Under the pieces are notes generated by a model. That model was not told the origin of the DNA. It did no database searches and saw only the letters and a program-made list of their open reading frames with translations. Positions 12,701 to 23,159 of a stretch of 64,000 bases of DNA are shown here, one piece after another. The stretch's first letter is position 1, and each line of letters begins with the position of its first letter. The translations under genes and the position numbers were made by a program. The stretch is from Mastigias papua (Eukaryota; Cnidaria; Scyphozoa; Rhizostomeae; Mastigiidae): the NCBI GenBank assembly GCA_964019165.1, contig OZ025283.1, forward strand, positions 4,909,001 through 4,973,000. Reading direction: 5' to 3'.

Positions 12701-15700
12701 AAATGAGCGTTAGTCTTTGTTTTTACACTAAATAGAGCGTTATAATGCTTTACATGTAGCAAACATGACTATACTATGTAAGTGCTACATTTGACTTCAA
12801 GGACGTGTTGCATAGTTCCACAACGTAATGTAAACACATTTGTGCTGTAAATCGAGCATTTCTAATATAGTATCACCATTAGATCTGTATTCATTGCTGT
12901 ATTGTCAGTGTATGCACACATATGCAGTTTAGGCCCATTACAAGCAATGACAACATACATGTGCATATACTGTTGTATGTTTGATATTGAGTGGAAGTGC
13001 ATCAATCTCAGCCACCAATCCACTTTAACATCTACAGTTACACTGATAAGAGTAGTTTAAGCTACTTTCCGTATTCACATGAGCGTTAGTCTTTTATTTA
13101 TACTAAATAGAGTTTTATAGTGCTTTACATGTAGCAAACCTGACTATACTATGTAAGTGCTACAGTTGACTTCAAGGACGTGTTGCATAGTTCCAAAACG
13201 TAATCTAAACACATCTGTTCTGTTAATCGAGCAGTTCTAATATCGTATCACCATTAGATCAGTATTCATTGCTGTATTGTCAGTGTATGCACACATATGC
13301 AGTTTAGGCCCATTACAAGCAATGACAACACACATGTGCATATACTGTTGTATGTTTGACATTGAGTGGAAGTGCATCAATCTCAGCCACCAAACCAATT
13401 TAACATCTACAGTTACACTGATAAGAGTAGTTTAAGCAATTTTCCGTATTCACATCAGCGTTAGTCTTTTTTTTATACTAAATAGAGTGTTATAGTGCTT
13501 TACATGTAGCAAACCTGACTATACTATGTTATTGCTACATTTGACGTCAAGTAGGTGTTTCATAGTTCCAAAACGTAATCTAAGCACATCTGTGCTGTGA
13601 ATCGAGCATTTCTAATATCGTATCACCATTAGATCAGTATTCATTGCTGTATTGTCAGTGTATGCACACATATGCAGTTTAGGCCCATTACAAGCAACGA
13701 CAAAATACATGTGCATATACTGTTGTATGTTTGACATTGAGTGGAAGTGCATCAATCTCAGCCACCAACCACTTTAACATCTACAGTTACACTGATACGA
13801 GTAGTTTAGGCAATGTTTCGTAGTGAAATGAGCGGTAATCTTTGTTTTTACACTCAATAGAGCGTTATAGTGCTTTACATGTAGAAAACCTAAGTATACT
13901 ATGTAAGTGCTAAATTTGACTTCGAGGACGTGTTGCATAGTTCCACAACGTAACCTAAACACATCTGTGCTGTAAATCGTGCATTTCTAATATTGTATCA
14001 CCATTCGATCTGTATTGATTTCTGCATTGTTAGTGTATCCACATATATGCAGTTTAGGCCAATTACAAGCAACGACAAAATACATGTGCATATACTGTTG
14101 TATGTTTGACATTGAGTGGACGTGCATCAATCTCAGCCACCAACCACTTTAACATCTACAGTTACACTGATACGAGTAGTTTAGGCAATGTTTCGTAGTG
14201 AAATGAGCGGTAATCTTTGTTTTTACACTCAATAGAGCGTTATAGTGCTTTACATGTAGAAAACCTAAGTATACTATGTAAGTGCTAAATTTGACTTCGA
14301 GGACGTGTTGCATAGTTCCACAACGTAATCTAAACACATCTGTGCTGTAAATCGAGCATTTCTAATATTGTATCACCATTCGATCTGTATTGATTTCTGC
14401 ATTGTCAGTGTATGCACACATATGCAGTTTAGGCCCATTACAAGAAATGACAACATACATGTGCATATACTGTTGTATGTTTGACATTGAGTGGAAGTGC
14501 ATCAATCTCAGCCACCAAACCACTTTAACATCTATAGTTACACTGATACGAGTAGTTTAGGCAATGTTTCTTATTAACATGCGCGTTAGTCTTTGTTTTT
14601 ACACTCAATAGAGTGTTATAGTGCTTTACATGTAGAAAACCTGACTATCCTATGTAAGTGCTACATTTGACGTCGAGGACGTGGTGCATAGTTACAAAAC
14701 GTAATATAAATACATCTGTGCTGTACATCGAGCATTTCTAATGTAGTATCACCATTAGATCTGTATTCATTGCTGTATTGTCAGTGTATGCACACATATG
14801 CAGGGTAGGCCCATTACAAGCAATGACACCATACATGTGCATATACTGTTGTATGTTTGACATTGAGATTAAGTGCATCAATCTCAGCCACCAAACCACT
14901 TTAACATCTACAGTTACACTGATACGAGTAGTTTAGGCAATGTTTCGTATTGAAATGAGCGTTTGTATTTGTTTTTACACTAGATAGAGCCTTATAGTGC
15001 TTTACATGTAGCAAACCTGACTATACTTTGTAAGTGCTACATATGACTTCAAGGACGTGTTGCATAGTTCCAAAACGTAATCTAAACACATCTGTGCTGT
15101 AAATCGAGCATTTCTAATATCGTATCACCATTAGATCTGTATTCGTTGCTGTATTGTCAGTGTATGCACACATATGCAGGGTAGGCCCATTACAAGCAAT
15201 GACACCATACATGTGCATATACTGTTGTATGTTTGACATTGAGTGGAAGTGCATCAATCTCAGCCACCAAACCACTTTAACATCAACAGTTACACTGATA
15301 CGAGTAGTTTAGGCAATTTTTCGTATTTAAATGAGCTTTAGTATTTGTTTTACACTAAATAGAGCGTTATAGTGCTTTACATGTAGCAAACCTGACTATA
15401 CTATGTAAGTGCTACATTTGAATTTAAGTACGTGTTGCATAGTTCCACAACGTAATCTAACCACATCTGTGCTGTGAATCGTGCATTTCTAATATAGTAT
15501 CACCATTCGATCTGTATTCATTGCTGTATTGTCAGTGTATGCACTCATATGCAGTTTAGGCCCATTACAAGCAATGACAAAATACATGTGCATATACTGT
15601 TGTATGTTTGACATTGAGGGAAGTGCATCAATCTCAGGCCCCAAACCACTTTAACATCTACAGTTACACTGATACGAGTAGTTTAGGCAATGTTTCGTAT

Positions 15701-16854
15701 TGATATGAGCGTTAGTCTTTGTTTTTACACTTAATAGAGTGTTATAGTGCTTTACATGTAGCAAACCTAACTATACTATGTAAGTGCTACATTTGAATGT
15801 AAGTACGTGTTGCATAATTCCAAAACGTAATCTAAGCACATCTGTGCTGTTAATCGAGCATTTCTAATATAGTATCACCATTAGATCTGTATTCATTGCT
15901 GTATTGTCAGTGTATGCACACATATGCAGGGTAGGCCCATTACAAGCAATGACACCATACATGTGCATATACTGTTGTATGTTTGACATTGAGTGGAAAT
16001 GCATCAATCTCAGCCACCAAACCAATTTAACATCTACAGTTACACTGATACGAGTAGTTTAGGCAATGTTTCGTATTCACATGAGCGTTAGTCGTGTTTT
16101 CATACTAAATAGAGTGTTATAGTGCTTTATATGTAGCAAACCTGACTATACTATGTAAGTGCTACATTTCAATTTAAGTACGTGTTGCATAGTTCCACAA
16201 CGTAATCTAAACACATCTGTGCTGTGAATCGTGCATTTCTAATATAGTATCACCATTCGATCTGTATTCATTGCTGTATTGTCAGTGTATGCACACATAT
16301 GCAGTTTAGGCCCATTACAAGAAATGACAACATACATGTGCATATACTGTTTTATGTTTGACATTGAGAGGAAGTGCATCAATCTCAGCCACCAAACCAC
16401 TTTAACATCTACAGTTACACTGATACGAGTAGTTTAGGCAATGTTTCGTATTGATATGAGCGTTAGTCTTTGTTTTTACATTTAATAGAGCGTTATAGTG
16501 CTTTACATGTAGCAAACCTGACTATACTTTGTAAGTGCTACATATGACTTCAAGGACGTGTTGCATAGTTCCAAAACGTAATCTAAGCACATCTGTGCTG
16601 TGAATCGAGCATTTCTAATATCGTATCACCGTTAGATCTGTATTCATTGCTGTATTGTCAGTGTATGCACACATATGCAGGGTAGGCCCATTACAAGCAA
16701 TGACACCATACATGTGCATATACTGTTGTATGTTTGACATTGAGTGGAAGTGCATCAATCTCAGCCACCAAACCAATTTAACATCTACAGTTACACTGAT
16801 AAGAGTAGTTTAAGCAATTTTCCGTATTCACATGAGCGTTAGTCTTTTTTTTAT

Positions 16855-16859
16855 ACTAC
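16855..16859 (+). other. Left target-site duplication of Ty3-A (ACTAC)
   Basis: The 5-bp ACTAC abuts the 5' LTR and is repeated at 21,067-21,071 after the 3' LTR. Five bases is a usual length for Ty3/gypsy integration. Confidence 0.9.
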
Positions 16860-17117
16860 TGTGGTGAAACTAATCTGTTGTTGTTGATCATCCTAGTGTG
16901 TTTTGTATTCTGTGATTTTGACACTTTCTTTAGAAACCAAAGAATTGATTGAGTTAGCATTAACAAAGAACGTATTATGTTTTAGTTTAGGGCATTAGCG
17001 CATTAGAGCGTTTTATTGATTTTGAGTATCTAGCGAGGATGTTTTGATTAAAGCCTTATTCAGGTTTAACTGCGTTCATCTATTTTCAAACTAGAATATT
17101 ACGACAATTTTACGACA
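16860..17117 (+). repeat. 5' LTR of Ty3-A
   Basis: TGTGGTGAAAC to TTTTACGACA, bounded by TG and CA. A T/A-rich stretch near 17,011 (TTTTATTGATTTT) lies about 25 bases before the segment proposed as transcript start (17,036). That would give U3 about 176 bp and R+U5 about 82 bp. The start site is inferred from primer complementarity, not seen. Confidence 0.94.
17036..17052 (+). promoter_or_regulatory. Proposed transcript 5' end / self-primer segment in the LTR
   Basis: AGGATGTTTTGATTAAA is complementary, with one bulged base, to the 18 bases just after the LTR (17,119-17,136). In self-primed elements such as Tf1 the first bases of the mRNA pair with the primer-binding site. By that model this segment would be the start of R. 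The complementarity is seen; the role is inferred. Confidence 0.6.
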
Positions 17118-17118
17118 A

Positions 17119-17136
17119 TTTAATCAAAAACATCCT
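17119..17136 (+). other. Primer-binding site complementary to the element's own LTR
   Basis: TTTAATCAAAAACATCCT starts one base after the LTR end, where a primer-binding site must be. It does not begin TGG as a site for a tRNA CCA end would. Its reverse complement matches LTR bases 17,036-17,052 with 17 paired bases and one bulge. The pairing stops exactly at the LTR side. Confidence 0.65.
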
Positions 17137-17143
17137 ATTGACA

Positions 17144-20100
17144 ATGAGCAAGGCGTTGAAGCCAATACGACTAGACCTTGATCCTAATTCTTCAGATGCT
17201 GCGAAACAATGGAAGCAGTGGAAAAGGACGTTTGACAATTTTATCGAGGAGTGTGGAGAGACAGCTCCTGATCGTTTTCGTTCCATTGTTAACTTCATTT
17301 CTGCCGAAGTTTTTGATTATGTTGAGGATTGCACAACCTATGATGCTGTTATTGAGACACTTGAAAGACTCTTTGTGAAAACGCCAAACAAAATTTTTGC
17401 TCGCCACGATCTTGCCACAAGAAAACAACAGCCTGGTGAATCTCTTGATGAGTTTTTGGAGGAACTGAAGAAATTAAGCAAGCATTGTGGTTTCACTGCA
17501 GTTACTTCAGAAACTTACAGATCTGAGATGAAAAGGGACTCTTTCATCAATGGGCTTACATCTAATTATATTCGGCAGAGGCTTTTGGAAAATTCAGAGT
17601 TATCGTTGGACAGAGCTTATGAAATAGCACGCACTCTTCATACTGCTCAGAAGAACTCTGAATTATATATTCAACAAAGCCCTCGACAAATACCCAGCAA
17701 TGTTGTTGCTGCATCTATCAGTGATCAGTCGACTCTACATACTAATCCAGATCAAGAATCATTGGCTGCCGTGCGCAAACAAACCCCCGCAAAAAGGTCC
17801 TGCTACTTTTGTGGAGGCTTCCTTCATGCTAACCGTGCTTCTTGCCCTGCCCGTGACGCTGTTTGCCACAACTGTTCAAAGAAAGGTCATTTTGCCAAAG
17901 TATGTCAATCTACTAAGAAAGCTGCCACTGTTAATGCCATCTATAAGCCTTCACTCTGTACAATTACAGCCGCATGCCCCTCTGATCTAAAGCATGCTTC
18001 AATTTCAGTCAAAATAAATGATAAAGTTAGCATGACCGCTTTAATTGATTCTTGCAGTTCAGATAACTATATAAGTGAAGATGCTTTCAATAAGTTGCAA
18101 ATACCAGCTCAGCCGTCAAGCAGGAAGGTAACAATGGCGCAGACATCCATGGAGTCTCCAATAATTGGAAAGTGTAATGTAGTTATAGAGTTGAAAGGAA
18201 AGAGATATGACGATGTCAGACTAGATATTCTACCCAACCTTTGCAGTGATATTATCCTCGGGTATGAATTTCAGAAACGGCACAAAAATCTTACGTTTCA
18301 TTATGGAGGAAATAAAGAGGACTTAGTCGTCACAAGCAGTACCCCCAAAGTTGTATCTACTGTCAATACAAAGCAACCTCTATCTCAACAGATCACTGAC
18401 GCCAATGTAGCCGCTGTTGACCCGCCCACTTTGTTTAAAAGTGTTTCAAATGATGTAAAACCTGTGGCCACGAAATCGAGATTCTTTAATAAGGATGATC
18501 GAGCTTTCATTCGAGATCAGATCTCATCATTACTAGCAAAAGGCTTGATAAAGAGAAGTGATTCACCATGGCGAGCACAGGCCATGATTGCACGTGATGA
18601 GCTTCAACGCCATAAGAAGAGAATGTGCATTGACTATTCTCAGACTATAAATCTATTTACAGAGTTGGACGCATATCCATTGCCACGTATTGAAGATATG
18701 GTCAATAAGCTATCCCAATACAAAGTGTTTTCGACTTTTGATCTAAAGAGTGCATATCATCAAATACCTCTTCGAGAGTCTGAGACAAAGTTCACTGCAT
18801 TTGAAGCACTTGGTGACTTGTATGAATTTGTTGTATTGCCGTTCGGAGTCACAAATGGAGTACCATCTTTTCAGAGAATCATAGACAATTTAGTTACTGA
18901 AGAGGGTCTAAAGAATACTTTCCCTTACTTGGACAATGTCACAGTAGCCGGCGTCAATCAAGCTGATCATGACAAGAATGTCGCTGCCTTCCTCGAGATG
19001 ATCAAACGAAGGAACATAACCCTCAATGAATCGAAAAGCGTTTATTCAGTTCCCATTATCGATATACTTGGATATCGACTTAGTCACCAGAGCATCAAAC
19101 CAGACCCTGAGAGATTGCAACCTTTGCAGGATTACCCACCACCTTCAAATGTTCCTTCATTACGTAGGGCTTTGGGGATGTTCGCATACTATGCCAAGTG
19201 GATCCCACAATTCTCAGACAAGATTCGCCCTTTGGCAGACACCACATCTTTCCCTCTTGACAAAGAAGCTCTTGCATCATTCAATGCTTTGAAGGACGAA
19301 CTTGCACGTGTCGCCTTGTCTCCAATTGATGAGGATATACCTTTTATAGTTGAATGCGACGCATCGGATGTTGCAATTTCTGCTTCTCTAAACCAGAATG
19401 GGAGACCTGTGGCATTTATGTCTAAAACGCTTTCCGCTACTGAACGTCGTTACCCAGCCGTAGAGAAAGAAGCCCTAGCCATAATCGAAGCTGTTAGGAA
19501 ATGGAATCATTTACTATCTCGTCAGCCATTCATCCTGATAACAGATCAAAAATCTGTTTCCTTCATGTTTGATAACAGAAAACGTTCTAAGATCAAGAAT
19601 AGCAAAATTCAGTCTTGGCGTCTAGAACTTGCAGAATTCAGTTATACTATCCAGTACCGGGAAGGAAAGGATAATGTCGTTCCGGATTCATTCACGCGTG
19701 CTCATTGTGCAGCAGTTTCGATGAGTCTAGAGGAAATCCATTCTCAGCTATGCCATCCAGGTGTCATCCGTCTTCTTCACTTTGTGAAAGCTAAGAACCT
19801 TCCATTTTCAACACAGGATGTGCGTGATATATGCTCAAATTGTCGGATTTGTGCTGAGCTCAAGCCCAAGTTTTATCAGAGCCAGAACAGTAAGTTAGTA
19901 AAAGCAACGCGTCCCATGGAGCGATTAAGTATTGACTTTAAGGGACCCCTACCTTCTTCATCAAGAAACAAGTTCTTCCTCACAGTGGTCGATGAGTATT
20001 CTCGGTTTCCTTTTGCTATTCCTTGCCCTAATGTTGCTTCTGAAACAGTTATTAAATGCTTGGAAGTGATATTTTCCCTTTGTGGGATGCCTGAATTCAT

Positions 20101-20788
20101 ACACTCCGATCGAGGTTCTTCTTTCATGTCTGAAGAACTCATCAGCTTTTTAAGAAGCAGAGGTATTGCTAGCAGCCGTAGCACTCCCTATCATCCCATC
20201 GGCAACTCACAAGTAGAAAGATACAATGGTATTGTGTGGAAATCAGTAAGGCTTGCTTTGGCCTCTGTTAAGCTACCTGTTGAGCAATGGGAGAGGGTTT
20301 TACCTGATGCACTTCATTCAATTCGATCTTTACTATCGACGGCAACAAATACAACTCCACATGACAGATTCTTCAACTTTTCAAGGAAATCCAGTCAAGG
20401 AGTATCTCTACCCTCATGGTTATCACCAGGTCCAGTCCTTCTGAGGAAGTTTGTGCGTTCTAGTAAAAATGATGATCTAGTGGAAGAAGTAGAACTGACT
20501 CATGCTAATCCAACGTATGCCCACATTCGCTACAAAGATGGCCGAGAATCAACAGTTTCTCTCACAGACCTTGCACCTTGCCAAAGAGATACTTTGAATG
20601 CAGAGGATGCAACAGTTAGAAATCATGAAGACAATGTAGCTGAGGCCGGACAATCAAATACTGATAACATTTCTACACCAATAATTGAGAATGATGATGA
20701 CAATATCGCAGAATCTGTTCAGGAACCTCGCCGGTCTACTCGATTGCGCAAGAAGCCTGAAAGATACGGTATTCAAGTTGATGAGTGA
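17144..20788 (+). CDS. Ty3-A gag-pol polyprotein, 1,214 aa, intact
   Basis: The ORF is uninterrupted; the first ATG is at 17,144. Domains in order: Gag capsid-like helical region (about 1-190); zinc knuckles from residue 220 (CYFCGG...CPA, then CHNCSKKGHFAKVC); retropepsin around 302 with D-S-C where D-S/T-G is usual; RT with FDLKSAYHQI (D533) and YLDN (595-598) where YxDD is usual; RNase H (D739, TDQKS); integrase with H-x4-H/C-x2-C and catalytic D931, D989 and E1025 (D,D-35-E); a C-terminal region ending in a basic tail. Gag and Pol share one frame with no frameshift, as in Tf1. LTR-element type is certain. Activity is uncertain because of the DSC and YLDN variants, of which YLDN may be a lineage trait. 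Confidence 0.95.
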   Translation: MSKALKPIRLDLDPNSSDAAKQWKQWKRTFDNFIEECGETAPDRFRSIVNFISAEVFDYVEDCTTYDAVIETLERLFVKTPNKIFARHDLATRKQQPGESLDEFLEELKKLSKHCGFTAVTSETYRSEMKRDSFINGLTSNYIRQRLLENSELSLDRAYEIARTLHTAQKNSELYIQQSPRQIPSNVVAASISDQSTLHTNPDQESLAAVRKQTPAKRSCYFCGGFLHANRASCPARDAVCHNCSKKGHFAKVCQSTKKAATVNAIYKPSLCTITAACPSDLKHASISVKINDKVSMTALIDSCSSDNYISEDAFNKLQIPAQPSSRKVTMAQTSMESPIIGKCNVVIELKGKRYDDVRLDILPNLCSDIILGYEFQKRHKNLTFHYGGNKEDLVVTSSTPKVVSTVNTKQPLSQQITDANVAAVDPPTLFKSVSNDVKPVATKSRFFNKDDRAFIRDQISSLLAKGLIKRSDSPWRAQAMIARDELQRHKKRMCIDYSQTINLFTELDAYPLPRIEDMVNKLSQYKVFSTFDLKSAYHQIPLRESETKFTAFEALGDLYEFVVLPFGVTNGVPSFQRIIDNLVTEEGLKNTFPYLDNVTVAGVNQADHDKNVAAFLEMIKRRNITLNESKSVYSVPIIDILGYRLSHQSIKPDPERLQPLQDYPPPSNVPSLRRALGMFAYYAKWIPQFSDKIRPLADTTSFPLDKEALASFNALKDELARVALSPIDEDIPFIVECDASDVAISASLNQNGRPVAFMSKTLSATERRYPAVEKEALAIIEAVRKWNHLLSRQPFILITDQKSVSFMFDNRKRSKIKNSKIQSWRLELAEFSYTIQYREGKDNVVPDSFTRAHCAAVSMSLEEIHSQLCHPGVIRLLHFVKAKNLPFSTQDVRDICSNCRICAELKPKFYQSQNSKLVKATRPMERLSIDFKGPLPSSSRNKFFLTVVDEYSRFPFAIPCPNVASETVIKCLEVIFSLCGMPEFIHSDRGSSFMSEELISFLRSRGIASSRSTPYHPIGNSQVERYNGIVWKSVRLALASVKLPVEQWERVLPDALHSIRSLLSTATNTTPHDRFFNFSRKSSQGVSLPSWLSPGPVLLRKFVRSSKNDDLVEEVELTHANPTYAHIRYKDGRESTVSLTDLAPCQRDTLNAEDATVRNHEDNVAEAGQSNTDNISTPIIENDDDNIAESVQEPRRSTRLRKKPERYGIQVDE

Positions 20789-20796
20789 CATTCTCC

Positions 20797-20808
20797 AGTG
20801 GGGGAGAA
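20797..20808 (+). other. Polypurine tract of Ty3-A copy 2
   Basis: AGTGGGGGAGAA sits immediately before the 3' LTR, identical to the tract at 1,953. Confidence 0.75.
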
Positions 20809-21066
20809 TGTGGTGAAACTAATCTGTTGTTGTTGATCATCCTAGTGTGTTTTGTATTCTGTGATTTTGACACTTTCTTTAGAAACCAAAGAATTGATTG
20901 AGTTAGCATTAACAAAGAACGCATTATGTTTTAGTTTAGGGCATTAGCGCATTAGAGCGTTTTATTGATTTTGAGTATCTAGCGAGGATGTTTTGATTAA
21001 AGCCTTATTCAGGTTTAACTGCGTTCATCTATTTTCCAACTAGAATATTACGACAATTTTACGACA
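20809..21066 (+). repeat. 3' LTR of Ty3-A copy 2
   Basis: 258 bp, TG to CA, two differences from the 5' LTR at 16,860 and one from the LTR at 1,965. ACTAC follows at 21,067-21,071 as the right target duplication. Confidence 0.94.
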
Positions 21067-23159
21067 ACTACATAGAGTGTTATAGTGCTTTATATGTAGC
21101 AAACCTGACAATACTATGTAAGTGCTACATTTGAATTTAAGTACGTGTTGCATAGTTCCACAACGTAATCTAAACACATCTGTGCTGTGAATCGTGCATT
21201 TCTAATATAGTATCACCATTCGATCTGTATTCATTGCTGTATTGTCAGTGTATGCACACATATGCAGTTTAGGCCCATTACAAGCAATGACAACATACAT
21301 GTGCATATACTGTTGTATGTTTGGCATTGAGAGGAAGTGCATCAATCTCAGCCACCAAACCACTTTAACATCTACAGTTACACTGATACGAGTAGTTTAG
21401 GCAATGTTTCGTATTGATATGAGCGTTAGTCTTTGTTTTTACACTTAATAGAGCGTTATAGTGCTTTACATGTAGCAAACCTGACTATACTATGTAAGTG
21501 CTACATTTGAATTTAAGTACGTGTTGCATAGTTCCACAACGTAATCTAACCACATCTGTGCTGTGAATCGTGCATTTCTAATATAGTATCACCATTCGAT
21601 CTGTATTCATTGCTGTATTGTCAGTGTATGCACTCATATGCAGTTTAGGCCCATTACAGGCAATGACAACATACATGTGCATTTACTGTTGTATGTCTGA
21701 CATTGAGGGAAGTGCATCAATCTCAGCCACCAAACCACTTTAACATCTACAGTTACACTGACATGAGTAGTTTAGGCAATGTTTCGTATTGATATGAGCG
21801 TTAATCTTTGTTTTTACACTTAATAGAGTGTTATAGTGCTTTACATGTAGCAAACCTAACTATACTATGTAAGTGCCACATGTGAATTTAAGTACGTGTT
21901 GCATAGTTCCAAAACGTAATCTAAGCACATCTGTGCTGGGAATCGAGCATTTCTAATATAGTATCACCATTAGATCTGTATTCATTGCTATATTGTTAGT
22001 GTATGCACACATATGTAGGGTAGGCCCATTACAAGCAATGACACCATACATGTGCATATACTGTTGTATGTTTGACATTGAGTGGAAGTGCATCAATCTC
22101 AGCCACCAAACCACTTTAACATCTACAGTTACACTGACATGAGTAGTTTAGGCAATGTTTCGTATTGATATGAGCGTTAGTCTTTGTTTTTACACTTAAT
22201 AGAGTGTTATAGTGCTTTACATGTAGCAAACCTAACTATACTATGTAAGTGCTACATGTCAATATAAGTACGTGTTGCATAGTTCCACAACGTAATCTAA
22301 ACACATCTGTGCTGTGAATCGTGCATTTCTAATATAGTATCACCATTCGATCTGTATTCGTTGCTGTATTGTCAGTGTATGCACTCATATGCAGTTTAGG
22401 CCCATTACAGGCAATGACAACATACATGTGCATATACTGTTGTATGTTTGACATTGAGGGAAGTGCATCAATCTCAGCCAAAAAACCACTTTAACATCTA
22501 CAGTTACACTGACACGAGTAGTTTAGGCAATGTTTCGTATTGACATGAGCGTTAGTATTTGTTTTTACACTAATTAGAGCGTTATAATGCTTTACATGTA
22601 GCAAACCTGACTATACTATGTAAGTGCTGCATTTGACGTCAAGTAGGTGTTCCATAGTTCCACAACGTAATCTAACCACATCTGTGCTGTGAATTGAGCA
22701 GTTCTAATATCATATCACCATTAGATTTGTATTCATTGCTGTATTGTCAGTGTATGCACACATATGCAGTTTAGGCCCATTACAAGCAATGACAACACAC
22801 ATGTGCATATACTGTTGTATGTTTGACATTGAGTGGAGGTGCATCAGTCTCAGCCACCAAACCAATTTAACATCTACAGTTACACTGATACGAGTAGTTT
22901 AGGCAATGTTTCGTATTGAAATGAGCGTTAGTCTTTGTTTTTACACTAAATAGAGCGTTATAATGCTTTACATGTCGCACACATGACTATACTATGTAAG
23001 TGCTACATTTCACTTCAAGGATGTGTTGCATAGTTCCACAACGTAATGTAAACACATTTGTGCTGTAAATCGAGCATTTCTACTATAGTATCACCATTGG
23101 ATCTGTATTCATTGCTGTATTGTCAGTGTATGCACACATATGCAGTTTAGGCACATTAC

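Larger units (their letters stand above)
2223..16859 (+). repeat. Satellite array 1: ~375-bp monomer, ~39 head-to-tail copies
   Basis: Landmarks such as ATTGTCAGTGTATGCAC recur every 375-376 bases (for example CTGTATTC at 2,381, 2,757, 3,132 and 3,508). Monomers differ from each other by several percent, with class markers such as GGGTAGGCCC versus GTTTAGGCCC. All are in one orientation. Short open frames inside (60-90 codons) merely repeat with the monomer and show no protein-like features. The array is interrupted only by the Ty3-A insertion at its right end and has no gene. The block 2,223-6,100 matches 21,067-24,960 at an offset of 18,844. Confidence 0.97.
16860..21066 (+). mobile_element. 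Ty3-A copy 2: complete Ty3/gypsy-type LTR retrotransposon, 4,207 bp
   Basis: Order: 258-bp LTR, self-complementary primer site, single gag-pol ORF, polypurine tract, 258-bp LTR, with flanking ACTAC duplications. The LTRs differ at two of 258 positions (16,973 T versus C; one A/C difference near 17,088). The insertion is therefore recent, unless conversion has occurred. The element is compact: only 26 bases separate the LTR from the start codon and 20 bases separate the stop codon from the 3' LTR. It lies in satellite DNA, and an empty copy of the same satellite site exists twice in the window. Confidence 0.96.

Noticed and set aside
12562..12762. Minus-strand 66-codon ORF, identical at 37,402-37,602, and similar ORFs at 13,774, 14,149, 24,114, 28,614, 43,742, 44,750 and 45,877
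   Set aside because: They recur only because the satellite monomer recurs. Their frames are broken in neighbouring monomers and their products have no domain features.
2223..16859. CRISPR-like array (regular repeats)
   Set aside because: The whole 375-bp unit is repeated with no unique spacers between short repeats, and the context is eukaryotic. It is satellite DNA.
1..21066. Two independent Ty3-A insertions
   Set aside because: The same 5-bp duplication and the same private flank variants at both copies make independent insertion very unlikely.
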